From Armatimonadota bacterium (lineage in GTDB: Bacteria > Armatimonadota > Fimbriimonadia > Fimbriimonadales > ATM1), in contig JACDEQ010000094.1 of the NCBI GenBank assembly GCA_013816225.1, positions 1 to 7,842 on the forward strand: a stretch of 7,842 nt of DNA, in the 5' to 3' direction. Positions 1-7,339 of this stretch are shown here, piece by piece. Each line of letters opens with the position of its first letter. Position 1 is the first letter of the stretch. The position numbers and the translations under genes were made by a program. Under the pieces are notes generated by a model that was not told the origin of the DNA, ran no database searches, and saw nothing but the letters and a program-made list of their open reading frames with translations.

Positions 1-944
1 CCTTGGGCGGCCACCCAGGCCGTCCGCGGCTTGATGAAGCTTACTTCCTCGATCTTGTCGTGCGGTTTCTCCCAAGGGTCGCATGAAAACCCTGCTGGCT
101 TGAGATAGCGATGAGTTATCAGGTTCTCCAAGCCGCAGGATGAGCAGACCTTGGGATCGACGTGGGTGGTCCCCGTCGCACCGCAGTTCTTGCATCGCCA
201 AGCCACGCCGAGCGACTGGATGTTCCTGGAGTTCTCCTCCGTGACTGGACGCTTCCAGTCGAGGGTCAAGCCGGCGGAGCGATAGACTCGGCCATCGACC
301 ACGACATCGGTGCCGGGCGAGTAGTCGCGAATCGCGAGGTCGAGCTGGCGGCTCGGCGTGTCGCGCAGGTGGAAGCGACGGTTGGCGCTGTCCGATGTCG
401 GCGATACATCTCCTGGCTTCGGAGCCAGTTGTTCCCCCTTCACGAATACGTGGTTGTCAAAATTCACGACGTCGGTCGGGAAACCATAGCCGGGAAGGAA
501 TCCACGCCCGGCGAGATCGCCCAATAGATATTCTCCGGTGAGACGTTTGATCTGCCGTTGTAGGGCAAACGTTCTCGGCGCATTGTCCTTGGTGTCCGTC
601 AGGTCGAAGCGAATTGCCTCGCATTCTCTGGCGAATTCCTCTCGAGCGAGGTGGATTGCTTCGCGAGTCTCGTCCAAGGCCGAAATATAGACTCCGTCGA
701 GCGCTGTGCCGACGAGAAGACGCTCAAGTTCCTTAATTAAAGCCGGATCACTACGAAGAGAGTCTGTACCTATCCAAATGATAAATCCTTCCGATAGTGA
801 GGTCCCTGGGTCCATGGCGTCGCCATCGCGCTTGAATCCGAAGAACGGTCCGACCGGGATCTTATGAAGCTCGGTCTGCTGTGCCGCCAGGAAACGAGAG
901 AGCATTGTGGCATTCACGTGCCTTTGCACGATGACAGCTTGGGC
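1..944 (-). pseudogene. C-terminal part of the DruE-like helicase (DUF1998-type), out of frame and cut by the window edge
   Basis: The minus strand is open from 944 to the window edge, about 314 codons, in a different frame from the helicase ORF just upstream. It begins near IVQRHVNATMLSRFL (about 932-888), the kind of segment that follows helicase motif VI in large DUF1998-type helicases. Next come LLGDLAGRGFLPGYGFPTDVV (465-527, shown split here: LLGDLAGRGF then LPGYGFPTDVV), YSPGTDVVVDGRVYRSAGL within 246-323, a CxxC...CxxC zinc ribbon with cysteine codons at 192-194, 183-185, 144-146 and 135-137, and a PAGF motif. These mark the conserved C-terminus of DUF1998-type helicases such as DruE, MrfA and DrmA/DrmB relatives. 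No good start codon or ribosome site precedes it; GTG at 917 or 929 and ATG at 905 are the only nearby options. I infer that it is the detached C-terminus of the adjacent helicase, separated by an internal deletion. It could be expressed by reinitiation, but I see no support for that. The true end lies outside the window. Confidence 0.8.
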
Positions 945-3604
945 TTACTAGGCCATGCTATCGCGTATTTATTGTCGAATATCTGAGCCGGCGGCTTGAT
1001 CGTCTTGAGGGAACCTTTGTGGGAAATCCAGTGAAGGAAGACAGGATCGACGTGAACGCACCAATTCTGTCTGGCAAAGCGCGTCATCGCGATGTAGAGG
1101 AAGTCACGCCAATCCTTCAAAGTCCCGCCGCGCGCCTTGAATACGTCGGGAACCTGATGCTCGCCGATATCTTCGAAATGTTTAAATCTTAGGGTTGCAA
1201 GACCCATCGTCTCAATGCTGTTGGCACGCACAGGCTGACGAAGAAATTCGCGAAGCAAGAGAAATTCCGCGAATTGATTTCCTTTGGAGAATTCCGACTC
1301 ACGACTAACCCACACTTCGCTGCGGATGAACCTCTCGATTCGATCGTCTGACGCGATGGACTGAACCATGCGCGTCCACGTTAACGGTTCAGGCTGATCT
1401 AACACAGCCAGTTTTCGTTTTTGTTCTTCGATAATATTGTGCAAACCAGGAGTGTGGATTGCGGCAGCGCGCAACACCGTTAAGTCGGTTTCGAGCTTCT
1501 GCCGTTCCTGCTGTTTCGAAGCGTTACCAGCGCCTACAGTGGCTTGGAGAGTGTGGTATATGAAGGCACGAATGTAGTTCTGTTCGGCGTCGCGTTGGAG
1601 TTTGGCGGACAGGCGCGCTGTTCCCTGGCGGCTGTCCGTGAACATAAGAACCTGATGTCCATCAGCCGGACGCAACCTCAAGTCGGGTTTTCCATTACGA
1701 ATGGGATACCGAGCCGATGGCGCATCGTCCAGAAGCTCGGGCACAATGCTCCCCAAAAGGAACGGAGCGCCCATTCGGATCGACAAGAGTCGTTCAGCCG
1801 TGCTGGAAAAGGTCGCGCCACAATGCGGACAAGCGCACGGGTGTTCAAGCCGGAACTGTTTTGAAGTCGGCTGGGGTTGGTCGCGGATTTGGCCACTGTC
1901 ACAGTCAATATTCTGGATGCTGCCGTAATTCGCGGCCAATGGCGCAACAAGCACCTGATGAGACGTTTGATCAAAGAATTGAGTGATGTCGTCGCCATGC
2001 CCCTCTTCGTCGCCTTCGTCAGCAGTGCTGCCGGTCTCGGACTGCTCCAGTTCGGAAAAGAATTCGTCTTCCACATCCCCGAGAGGGAGAGGTGTCAGCC
2101 ATTCTCTGCTTTGTTTGTCGGGGACCCGCTCGGCCGCGAGCGAGACTTGCCCGCATCGGCTGCAATATTTGATTTCAAGCATCGGCGATTGGCAATGGGG
2201 ACAAAGGTCGGTGTGTTCAAGTTGAACTGCGCCGAAGCCCCACGTCACATCGTCGAGTTTAGACTTCTTGCGGCCTGTGCACTCAGGGTTCAAGCAAGCC
2301 CATGCACCGCCTTGCGAGCGATGGAACGCATGGATGCGAAGGGGCAGGAGTTTCTCGCCCGCCTTTTCGGCACGACTGCCCGCCGCGAGGATACTTTTCC
2401 CGATATCAGGATCTGAAGTGCCGATCGCTTCACACCAGTTCTTGAAGCCTGTCGGTTCCAAGGAGACCTTGTTGAAGCCATTGACATAGGCTGGTGTGCT
2501 GCCAAGACGTTCGAATAGAGCCTCGGCTTCCAACTTGTTCATTTCGGCAGGACCAGGAAGAATGGTGCTGGGCTTCAACGCTGGTAGTTGAGGCGTTTTT
2601 CGATGTCCCTCAATCACAACGACCTGTGCTTCGGGAACACCTGCAACCTGGGCCAGGAATCGCTGAAGGCCTGCCTTAGTCTGCGGGTCGCCCTGCTTGC
2701 CGATGGTTGCCGATGTCGCAACGAAGCGAACATTCTTCGACTGGACGCCGAAAGCAAAGAGGACGCGCCGCAAAAGGAGCGACAACTCGGCAGCCTGGGA
2801 ACCGACGTAGGAGTGTGCCTCATCAAGGATAATGTAGCGTAGCTTTCCTTGCGATTTCTCCAAGATCGGCCGATCCTCAAATCTCACCAGGATGTATTCA
2901 AGCATGGTGATGTTAGTGACGAGCATCGGCGGTGGGCTTGCCCGGAGCATGGCCCGATCGATGACCTCCTCAGGCTTGCGCCGTCGTTCCATTTCCGGTG
3001 CAGTCTGCGGGGTCTCGCCGTTGAACAGCGAGAAACGAACCTTCCCTCCAAATGGCGCCGTCCAGTCAGACAAACGCTCGCGCTGGCTGCTGATGAGGGC
3101 ATTGAGTGGATAGAGCATGATCGCCTGAACCCCGATCATTGTGCGACCGGCAGCGGCCTGTTCGACCAGAGTATTCAACAGTGGAACTAGGAAGCACTCC
3201 GTTTTTCCCGATCCCGTGCCACTGGTCACCATGACCGACTTCGGCTCGCTGCCGAGCAAGACCTTCCATGCTTCGACTTGGTGTCTGAAGGGGTGCCACG
3301 ATTTGCGGAATCGATGACGTTCCCGATCGCCGGTCTCCAGGGTATCGCCGCCATCGAGTGCTTCAACGAGATCGAGGCGCAGCAGCTTGCCAGCGAGGTC
3401 CTCAAGCCGCTCATTGGCCGGAACGAAGCTATGCGCCGCTTCGATCAAAGGGTCGCTCAAAAATGACCCGGGCTGGCCGACGCCGCCCATTGCGGATGTC
3501 AAATATTCCCGCAAGGCAGCAGACCGTGTTCCGGATCTCGCAACGACAGCGGATGTGATGCGTTGCGCGACGCGCGTGATCGTGTCGAAGGGAGTGTGTT
3601 TCAT
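914..3604 (-). CDS. druE: DruE-like DEAD/DEAH-box helicase, N-terminal part (truncated; motifs V and VI missing)
   Basis: An 896-residue superfamily 2 helicase fragment. Visible elements: HPFRHQVEAW (about 104-113, Q-motif-like), Walker A SGTGSGKT (128-135), DEAH box (261-264, at 2813-2824), SAT motif III (298-300), a cysteine cluster C437, C442, C468, C471, C481 and C484, an acidic linker (about 509-540), a second cluster C590, C592 and C595, and VLMFTDSRQGTARL (652-665), the motif-IV region opening RecA domain 2. A segment around EFLRQPVRANSIETMGLATL (786-805) matches the long insertion typical of DUF1998 helicases. No QxxGRxGR motif VI and no motif V is present. The last residues (SSCKGT) look like out-of-frame read-through to a chance TGA. 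The ATG overlaps the preceding stop as ATGA, so translation is probably coupled. In Druantia the DruE helicase acts in phage defence on nucleic acid; without motifs V and VI this copy should not hydrolyse ATP productively. DruE identity is from memory of family architecture; other DUF1998 helicases (DISARM, DpdJ-like) are possible. Confidence 0.8.
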   Translation of the reverse strand: MKHTPFDTITRVAQRITSAVVARSGTRSAALREYLTSAMGGVGQPGSFLSDPLIEAAHSFVPANERLEDLAGKLLRLDLVEALDGGDTLETGDRERHRFRKSWHPFRHQVEAWKVLLGSEPKSVMVTSGTGSGKTECFLVPLLNTLVEQAAAGRTMIGVQAIMLYPLNALISSQRERLSDWTAPFGGKVRFSLFNGETPQTAPEMERRRKPEEVIDRAMLRASPPPMLVTNITMLEYILVRFEDRPILEKSQGKLRYIILDEAHSYVGSQAAELSLLLRRVLFAFGVQSKNVRFVATSATIGKQGDPQTKAGLQRFLAQVAGVPEAQVVVIEGHRKTPQLPALKPSTILPGPAEMNKLEAEALFERLGSTPAYVNGFNKVSLEPTGFKNWCEAIGTSDPDIGKSILAAGSRAEKAGEKLLPLRIHAFHRSQGGAWACLNPECTGRKKSKLDDVTWGFGAVQLEHTDLCPHCQSPMLEIKYCSRCGQVSLAAERVPDKQSREWLTPLPLGDVEDEFFSELEQSETGSTADEGDEEGHGDDITQFFDQTSHQVLVAPLAANYGSIQNIDCDSGQIRDQPQPTSKQFRLEHPCACPHCGATFSSTAERLLSIRMGAPFLLGSIVPELLDDAPSARYPIRNGKPDLRLRPADGHQVLMFTDSRQGTARLSAKLQRDAEQNYIRAFIYHTLQATVGAGNASKQQERQKLETDLTVLRAAAIHTPGLHNIIEEQKRKLAVLDQPEPLTWTRMVQSIASDDRIERFIRSEVWVSRESEFSKGNQFAEFLLLREFLRQPVRANSIETMGLATLRFKHFEDIGEHQVPDVFKARGGTLKDWRDFLYIAMTRFARQNWCVHVDPVFLHWISHKGSLKTIKPPAQIFDNKYAIAWPSKPKLSSCKGT

Positions 3605-4554
3605 GAACTCTGTTTGCCAGCCGGCGACGGAAGTGGAGCTTTCTGTTTGGTTAGACCGATGATTAGGCCGAGGAGCAACGAGTCTTCGAAATAGTTTGGG
3701 TCAAAGGCACGGCATACGCGAATCATACGTTCAAGGTCCAGCCCCCAAGAAACCTCCCCTAGTGCGATTGCTGCCGCGGCATAGGGCGCGTCGAGGACTG
3801 GACAGACATCGTCCGTGGCCTCGAAATTCGCGGTCAACAAGTTCTTGAAACGTGCGCGAAATCCCTCCTTCGGCCACGCGCGATTATCATTGGATGATCG
3901 AACCCTTGTAGCCTCTTTGCGCCAAGTTTCGATAAGCGTCGGGATCATCGCCGGTGCAGCACCGATCAATGGCATCGCTTGCTTCAGCCGTTCCGGAGCG
4001 CTAGAATCTAGTGCTATTCGGAGTTCTGTCATTGCCACGGCAAGATGCACAGACAGACATGGCTTTAGGCGCGCGATGTCCTGAATGCGCTTCCCAACCT
4101 GCTCGTTCGCGACCTTTTGGACCAATGCCAGAGGCAAACGTGCGTTGACAAGTTTGTTGAAGTAACCGACGTGATACTCCGACAGCGTGCTGACCCATGA
4201 TTTCGGCGGGGTCGTGAACCAACTCAATGGCAGCTTTTCGTCGAGATCAGAGATGTTCGGGAGCAACTCATCCCGTGCATGGATGACCATCTGGATGGCG
4301 GCGGACGGAACCGTCGGCAGCAAACGGAAGACATCGAATGCTTGAGGTGGCAGCTCAGGATCGAGAGTTCCGAAAAAAGTGATGAGGCGTTCTCTCTGGC
4401 CAGGGTCATTCCCTTCGCCGATCCGGATTAAAAGAGAAGTCAGCAACCGTTCCCGATCGCTCAGCTTGGCCGTCGTAACTGCTGCAAGGAACGGGTCAAC
4501 ACTGACGTCGGCCCAAAAGGCACGGTTTACACGGAGTGGACGAGATCGCGTCAC
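3601..4554 (-). CDS. Unknown protein, probably the severed C-terminal part of the upstream DruH-like gene
   Basis: An open frame of 317 codons from a GTG (4552-4554), with no signal peptide, membrane helix or catalytic motif that I can recognise. The sequence is a mixed, mainly alpha-helical soluble type, with ELPPQAFDVFRLLPTVPSAA near residues 68-87 and a EKLPLSWFTTPPKSW stretch near 105-119. The latter recalls the LPFLW...P..W segments that I associate with the C-terminus of STY4851-type proteins. The frame is the same as that of the upstream large ORF, and the codons between (FVYAKVDG, 4578-4555) read as good coding sequence joining SVPEGEGP to VTRSRPLRV. There is no Shine-Dalgarno sequence in front of the GTG. 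I therefore infer that this is the C-terminal quarter of a single protein interrupted by a TAG. The alternative is an independent gene translated by reinitiation 24 bases after the upstream stop. It overlaps the helicase start by four bases (ATGA). Confidence 0.7.
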   Translation of the reverse strand: MTRSRPLRVNRAFWADVSVDPFLAAVTTAKLSDRERLLTSLLIRIGEGNDPGQRERLITFFGTLDPELPPQAFDVFRLLPTVPSAAIQMVIHARDELLPNISDLDEKLPLSWFTTPPKSWVSTLSEYHVGYFNKLVNARLPLALVQKVANEQVGKRIQDIARLKPCLSVHLAVAMTELRIALDSSAPERLKQAMPLIGAAPAMIPTLIETWRKEATRVRSSNDNRAWPKEGFRARFKNLLTANFEATDDVCPVLDAPYAAAAIALGEVSWGLDLERMIRVCRAFDPNYFEDSLLLGLIIGLTKQKAPLPSPAGKQSS

Positions 4555-4578
4555 ACCATCGACTTTGGCATAGACAAA

Positions 4579-4581
4579 CTA
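4579..4581 (-). other. In-frame amber codon splitting a probable single DruH-like gene
   Basis: On the minus strand the sequence reads GGG CCT TAG TTT GTC TAT GCC AAA. The TAG ends the upstream ORF, and the same frame remains open to 3601. Reading it as Trp gives GPWFVYAKVDGVTRSRP, a natural-looking beta-strand segment; TGG to TAG is a single G-to-A transition. The position, shared frame and absence of a ribosome site for the downstream part are seen directly. The conclusion that it is a nonsense mutation, rather than a gene boundary or a sequencing error, is inference. Confidence 0.6.
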
Positions 4582-7029
4582 AGGCCCTTCGCCTTCGGGT
4601 ACGGACCAGTGCAGCCCACTCTCATAAGTTGATGCGTCCAGTTCTCTGTCAGCATTCGTCAGGTCAGCAAAAGGACGGCCAAAAACCTCTATTTCTTCTG
4701 CGTGCTCGGTCAACAATTGCTTCCTGCTGGGCTCGGTGAGTGTGACCTCATCATGTTCGTCTGGCTTCAAAGCTACGTCGAACCGACGAACGTGGATCGT
4801 CGCCACTTGGAATCCGCCATGAAGTGCTTCCACCCTAACCTCGGCGTCGAGATCGTCAGTCATTGCGAAGAGACGCTCGATGTCGTCCCGAATTTGCGAG
4901 AAGGGAAGCGTGCGTTCGAAATTGCGATCAACAGTCAGGATGCGATCCGACTTGCCGTGCTCGCGAACGCTAATAAGGACTTCGGCTTGATTGACAGTTT
5001 CAATAGAGGCACCACGTAAGCCAGCGACAGTCAAGTTCGCGTGTGGCGGTATCGGATTGCCTTCCTTGTCGTAGAAAGCAAGCTTATCTGTCAGCACTGG
5101 GACTTCCAGAACAATCTCGCTTGCCGGCCACCTCCACCGCAGACTCAGATTAGTATTACGAGCGCCGAGCGAAGTCACCGTGAATTGTGGTTCGCCAGAC
5201 AAACTGATGCTAACGCGAACCCGTTCATCCGCAATGTCGAGTGGCTGCACGCTCACTGCCTCTAATCCTCGGGTCTCGATAATGCATGTGCCCTTGCTTG
5301 GCACGGACACTCTGATTTCTGAGGACTTCGGAAGATCGGCAAAGGTCAGTCGATCAAAAACTGCGCCTTTCTCATCAACGGCTGCAATGTCGATCAGACC
5401 GAACGAAAGCTTGCTCGCATCAAACGGCGCCCACTGATCGCCCCTGCCAGAGATACGCATGCGAAGTGATTTATGGTCGCCTTTCTTCCTGAGTGCATTT
5501 CGGTGAACGAAGAAGATCGGGCACCCTCGGTAGATCGGGAATCTAGCGTTGGCCCCTCCCAGTCCATGGCCGATCGCTTCGATGCTGGCTGAGTCGGACT
5601 GGTCTGCGCCTGATTGAATTCGGTAGGTGTCGCGGCCGACCGTGACTGACACGCTACCCTCGATTGCGAACAGTTTCCATTCAGAGATGGCGCCGATGTA
5701 TTCGATGCCTGCTCCTTCGCTGGGGGTAACCTGCGCTTTTGCACGGACTGCGAGATAAAGGCGCTTCTCTCTATCCTTGAGTGATCCGCTGCCAAGCAAG
5801 GTTAGCGTCGAAGGAACCTCTTGCTCGTCGGCGGCAGAATCTGCCCTGAAGACCAAAACGTCTGAGGTCAGGCGCACTCCGCCTTTCGGCACGAATTCAA
5901 TGCCGGTCGCGTCATCCGTCGAGAAAACAAGCCGGACATCCTCATCGAGCGGGAATTCGTTGACGATGGTCGGCTTTGCTTTGAGCAGCGATCTGGTTTC
6001 CCAACCGCGCCAATCTTCATCACTAATCTTGTCTGCAACGGCAACCGCAGGAAGTCCGATCTTTGCGAGCGCACCGGCCGGCAGGAGGCGTGCGCGATTA
6101 TACGCGCTGAGTTTCTGCTGGACTTCGGACGGAAGATCGGCGTCATCAATCTTTCCGTCAATGTCCATAAGCAGCCCAAAAGACCACCGCCCATGTTTGT
6201 CCCTCTTGACGATACGCGAGCAGGAAACTGGTAGCACCGTCTTCCGTGCGCTGGCGCGAACCAGCCCCTCCACAAGAAGGCGGGCCGAAGCATCGTTCGT
6301 CGCAATCGGTAGTTCGGACCGCCATTCTGGGTCAGTGCTATCCAACCATTCGACGGCACCGACTGATATCCCAGCGTCAGCAAGTCGACGGCGAATACCT
6401 ACGACATGATGAGCAAGGTCCGCTGTCAGATGACAGAGGCTGGCTGCGCGGAACGATGTTGGAATTTTGCGCTGATAGAAGTCCGCATGCTCGATCGCGG
6501 CTTCGAGCGTGTCATCGCCCTGACTGGCTGCAAGGGTGACCGTCTGCACATAGTCCGTGAGCCAATTCCGCTCTTGGGTGATCAGTTGCGACGGGAACCC
6601 CCCTTCGACGACCAGAGACGCCAAATACTCTCGATTTCTGCCGATTTTTCGGATGTCGCGTCGGAGGTATTTCATCCCTTCCGCGACAAGGCATTGGATG
6701 GACTGCCAATCATCGGCTGGCGCGCCAACCGGCTCGGACGGACCAGCCCATGACCACCGGCCGCCATCGAACTCCTGCTGGAACCAATGGGCGGTCCACA
6801 GGCAGAACGCAGCCCCGATGGCTCTCGGCGCGCCCCCAATCGAAGTTTTGAAACATTGCTGCAACAATGGCTTGAGGGACTGAACTTCCGGGAGCGAGAG
6901 CTTATATCTATAAAGTGGTCGTCCGTCAGGCTCCGCCAACTCACGTGCGTCCAGCATCTTTCGGAGCCATCTGGCTACCAGAAAGTCACTTGCGGTCAAA
7001 CTCTCACCTCGCCTTTGTCCATCATTCAT
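4579..7029 (-). CDS. STY4851/ECs_5259-like large protein (DruH-like), N-terminal three quarters, ended by amber codon
   Basis: An 816-codon ORF, first gene of the minus-strand block. Its N-terminus has RPLYRY (37-42), then FCLWTAHWFQQEFDGGRWSW (75-94), then YLRRDIRKIGRNREYLASL and GGFPSQLI (121-150). This order, an aromatic-rich W-W-F segment ending in G-G-x-W-x-W followed by a GGFP motif, matches my memory of the STY4851/ECs_5259 (YjiT-like) family. The rest is soluble, rich in beta-strand segments and without recognised catalytic residues. Such proteins sit beside large DUF1998 helicases in Druantia type III-like loci, where the partner is called DruH and its biochemical role is unknown to me. 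The ATG at 7029 lacks a Shine-Dalgarno; a TTG ten codons in (6997-6999) has GAGGTG five bases upstream and is the better start, giving 806 residues. The frame continues past the terminal TAG, so the gene is probably truncated. Confidence 0.75.
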   Translation of the reverse strand: MNDGQRRGESLTASDFLVARWLRKMLDARELAEPDGRPLYRYKLSLPEVQSLKPLLQQCFKTSIGGAPRAIGAAFCLWTAHWFQQEFDGGRWSWAGPSEPVGAPADDWQSIQCLVAEGMKYLRRDIRKIGRNREYLASLVVEGGFPSQLITQERNWLTDYVQTVTLAASQGDDTLEAAIEHADFYQRKIPTSFRAASLCHLTADLAHHVVGIRRRLADAGISVGAVEWLDSTDPEWRSELPIATNDASARLLVEGLVRASARKTVLPVSCSRIVKRDKHGRWSFGLLMDIDGKIDDADLPSEVQQKLSAYNRARLLPAGALAKIGLPAVAVADKISDEDWRGWETRSLLKAKPTIVNEFPLDEDVRLVFSTDDATGIEFVPKGGVRLTSDVLVFRADSAADEQEVPSTLTLLGSGSLKDREKRLYLAVRAKAQVTPSEGAGIEYIGAISEWKLFAIEGSVSVTVGRDTYRIQSGADQSDSASIEAIGHGLGGANARFPIYRGCPIFFVHRNALRKKGDHKSLRMRISGRGDQWAPFDASKLSFGLIDIAAVDEKGAVFDRLTFADLPKSSEIRVSVPSKGTCIIETRGLEAVSVQPLDIADERVRVSISLSGEPQFTVTSLGARNTNLSLRWRWPASEIVLEVPVLTDKLAFYDKEGNPIPPHANLTVAGLRGASIETVNQAEVLISVREHGKSDRILTVDRNFERTLPFSQIRDDIERLFAMTDDLDAEVRVEALHGGFQVATIHVRRFDVALKPDEHDEVTLTEPSRKQLLTEHAEEIEVFGRPFADLTNADRELDASTYESGLHWSVPEGEGP
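6997..7010 (-). promoter_or_regulatory. Ribosome binding site deciding a TTG start for the large DruH-like gene
   Basis: On the minus strand the sequence is GAGGTGAGAGTTTG: a strong purine-rich Shine-Dalgarno (GAGGTG, 7010-7005), a five-base gap, then TTG (6999-6997), in frame with the ORF. The upstream ATG at 7029 is preceded by CATCTGAATGA, with no ribosome site. The protein would then begin LTASDFLVARWL, directly at the conserved N-terminal segment. The choice is an inference from spacing and motif strength. Confidence 0.5.
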
Positions 7030-7048
7030 TCAGATGGCTCACGAATCA

Positions 7049-7072
7049 AATATATCGTCAAGCGGTCAAGCG
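7049..7072 (-). promoter_or_regulatory. Tandem octamer and AT-rich box upstream of the defence block (possible promoter/operator)
   Basis: The plus strand shows GTCAAGCG twice in tandem (7057-7064 and 7065-7072). On the minus strand this reads CGCTTGAC CGCTTGAC followed by GATATATT. Each unit holds a TTGAC core like a -35 box, and TATATT (7054-7049) could serve as a -10, but no TTGAC to TATATT spacing is close to 17 bases, so I cannot assign a standard promoter. It lies 20 to 43 bases before the ATG at 7029. The exact repeat could instead be an operator. Confidence 0.25.
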
Positions 7073-7286
7073 AGACCGGAGACCTTAAATCCGCGACGGG
7101 ATTTTAGATGACGCGGGCGCTTGGGACTGAGGGGGATTTTCCTTAGAGCCTCGCATGCAAGGGGGAGGCACCCAGTACCGATGGTAGTGACCGGTGGTGC
7201 TCCAAATCCTTTTGCGTTGCCATCCTAAGTCCAAGAGCTCGGGACTGATGTGCTTGCCCTGACTTTTGAGCGCCATCTCGAATTCT

Positions 7287-7301
7287 GACATTGAAAATGT
7301 C
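7287..7301. repeat. Small inverted repeat (6-bp arms, 3-base loop)
   Basis: GACATT GAA AATGTC: perfect six-base arms around GAA. It lies six bases before the 18-bp palindrome. No run of T follows on either strand, so it is not a standard intrinsic terminator. It may be part of a compound repeat or an operator. Confidence 0.5.
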
Positions 7302-7307
7302 CAACGT

Positions 7308-7325
7308 CAGCACCCATGGGTGCTG
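7308..7325. repeat. Perfect 18-bp palindrome
   Basis: CAGCACCCATGGGTGCTG is identical to its reverse complement, with no loop bases. A perfect palindrome of this length in a non-coding region is unlikely by chance. It could be a dimeric regulator site, a cruciform-forming element, or the tip of a mobile-element end. It lies about 280 bases upstream of the minus-strand operon start and about 185 bases upstream of the plus-strand gene, so either could be the regulated gene. Confidence 0.7.
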
Positions 7326-7339
7326 GCCTAATTCGGCCA
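7324..7339. repeat. TGGCC/GGCCA inverted repeat
   Basis: TGGCC TAATTC GGCCA forms a five-base stem with a six-base loop, sharing two bases with the end of the 18-bp palindrome. A similar near-perfect inverted unit, GGCCACTGGCC, occurs at 7356-7366. Both belong to the family of GGCCA/TGGCC repeats that fills the following hundred bases. Confidence 0.45.

Noticed and set aside
162..527. Plus-strand open frame of 121 codons at the left end
   Set aside because: It lies antisense to the DUF1998-type C-terminal helicase segment, whose zinc ribbon and GYGFPTDVV motifs show that the minus strand is the coding one.
914..950. Programmed ribosomal frameshift joining the two helicase parts
   Set aside because: No classic slippery heptamer is seen, and a frameshift would not restore the missing motifs V and VI.
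1877..2416. Plus-strand open frame of 179 codons
   Set aside because: Antisense shadow of the cysteine-cluster region of the helicase; no ribosome site and no recognisable protein features.
5777..6409. Plus-strand open frame of 210 codons, Ser- and Arg-rich
   Set aside because: Composition typical of a GC-rich antisense frame; it lies opposite the large DruH-like ORF.
7085..7291. Minus-strand frame of 68 codons starting MSEFEMALKSQGKHISPELL
   Set aside because: The beginning looks somewhat protein-like, but there is no ribosome site, the latter half is Pro/Ser/Arg-rich and low quality, and I recognise no family. It may be a relic fragment and is not supportable as a gene.
7287..7325. Intrinsic terminator
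   Set aside because: The stems are not followed by a T-run on either strand.
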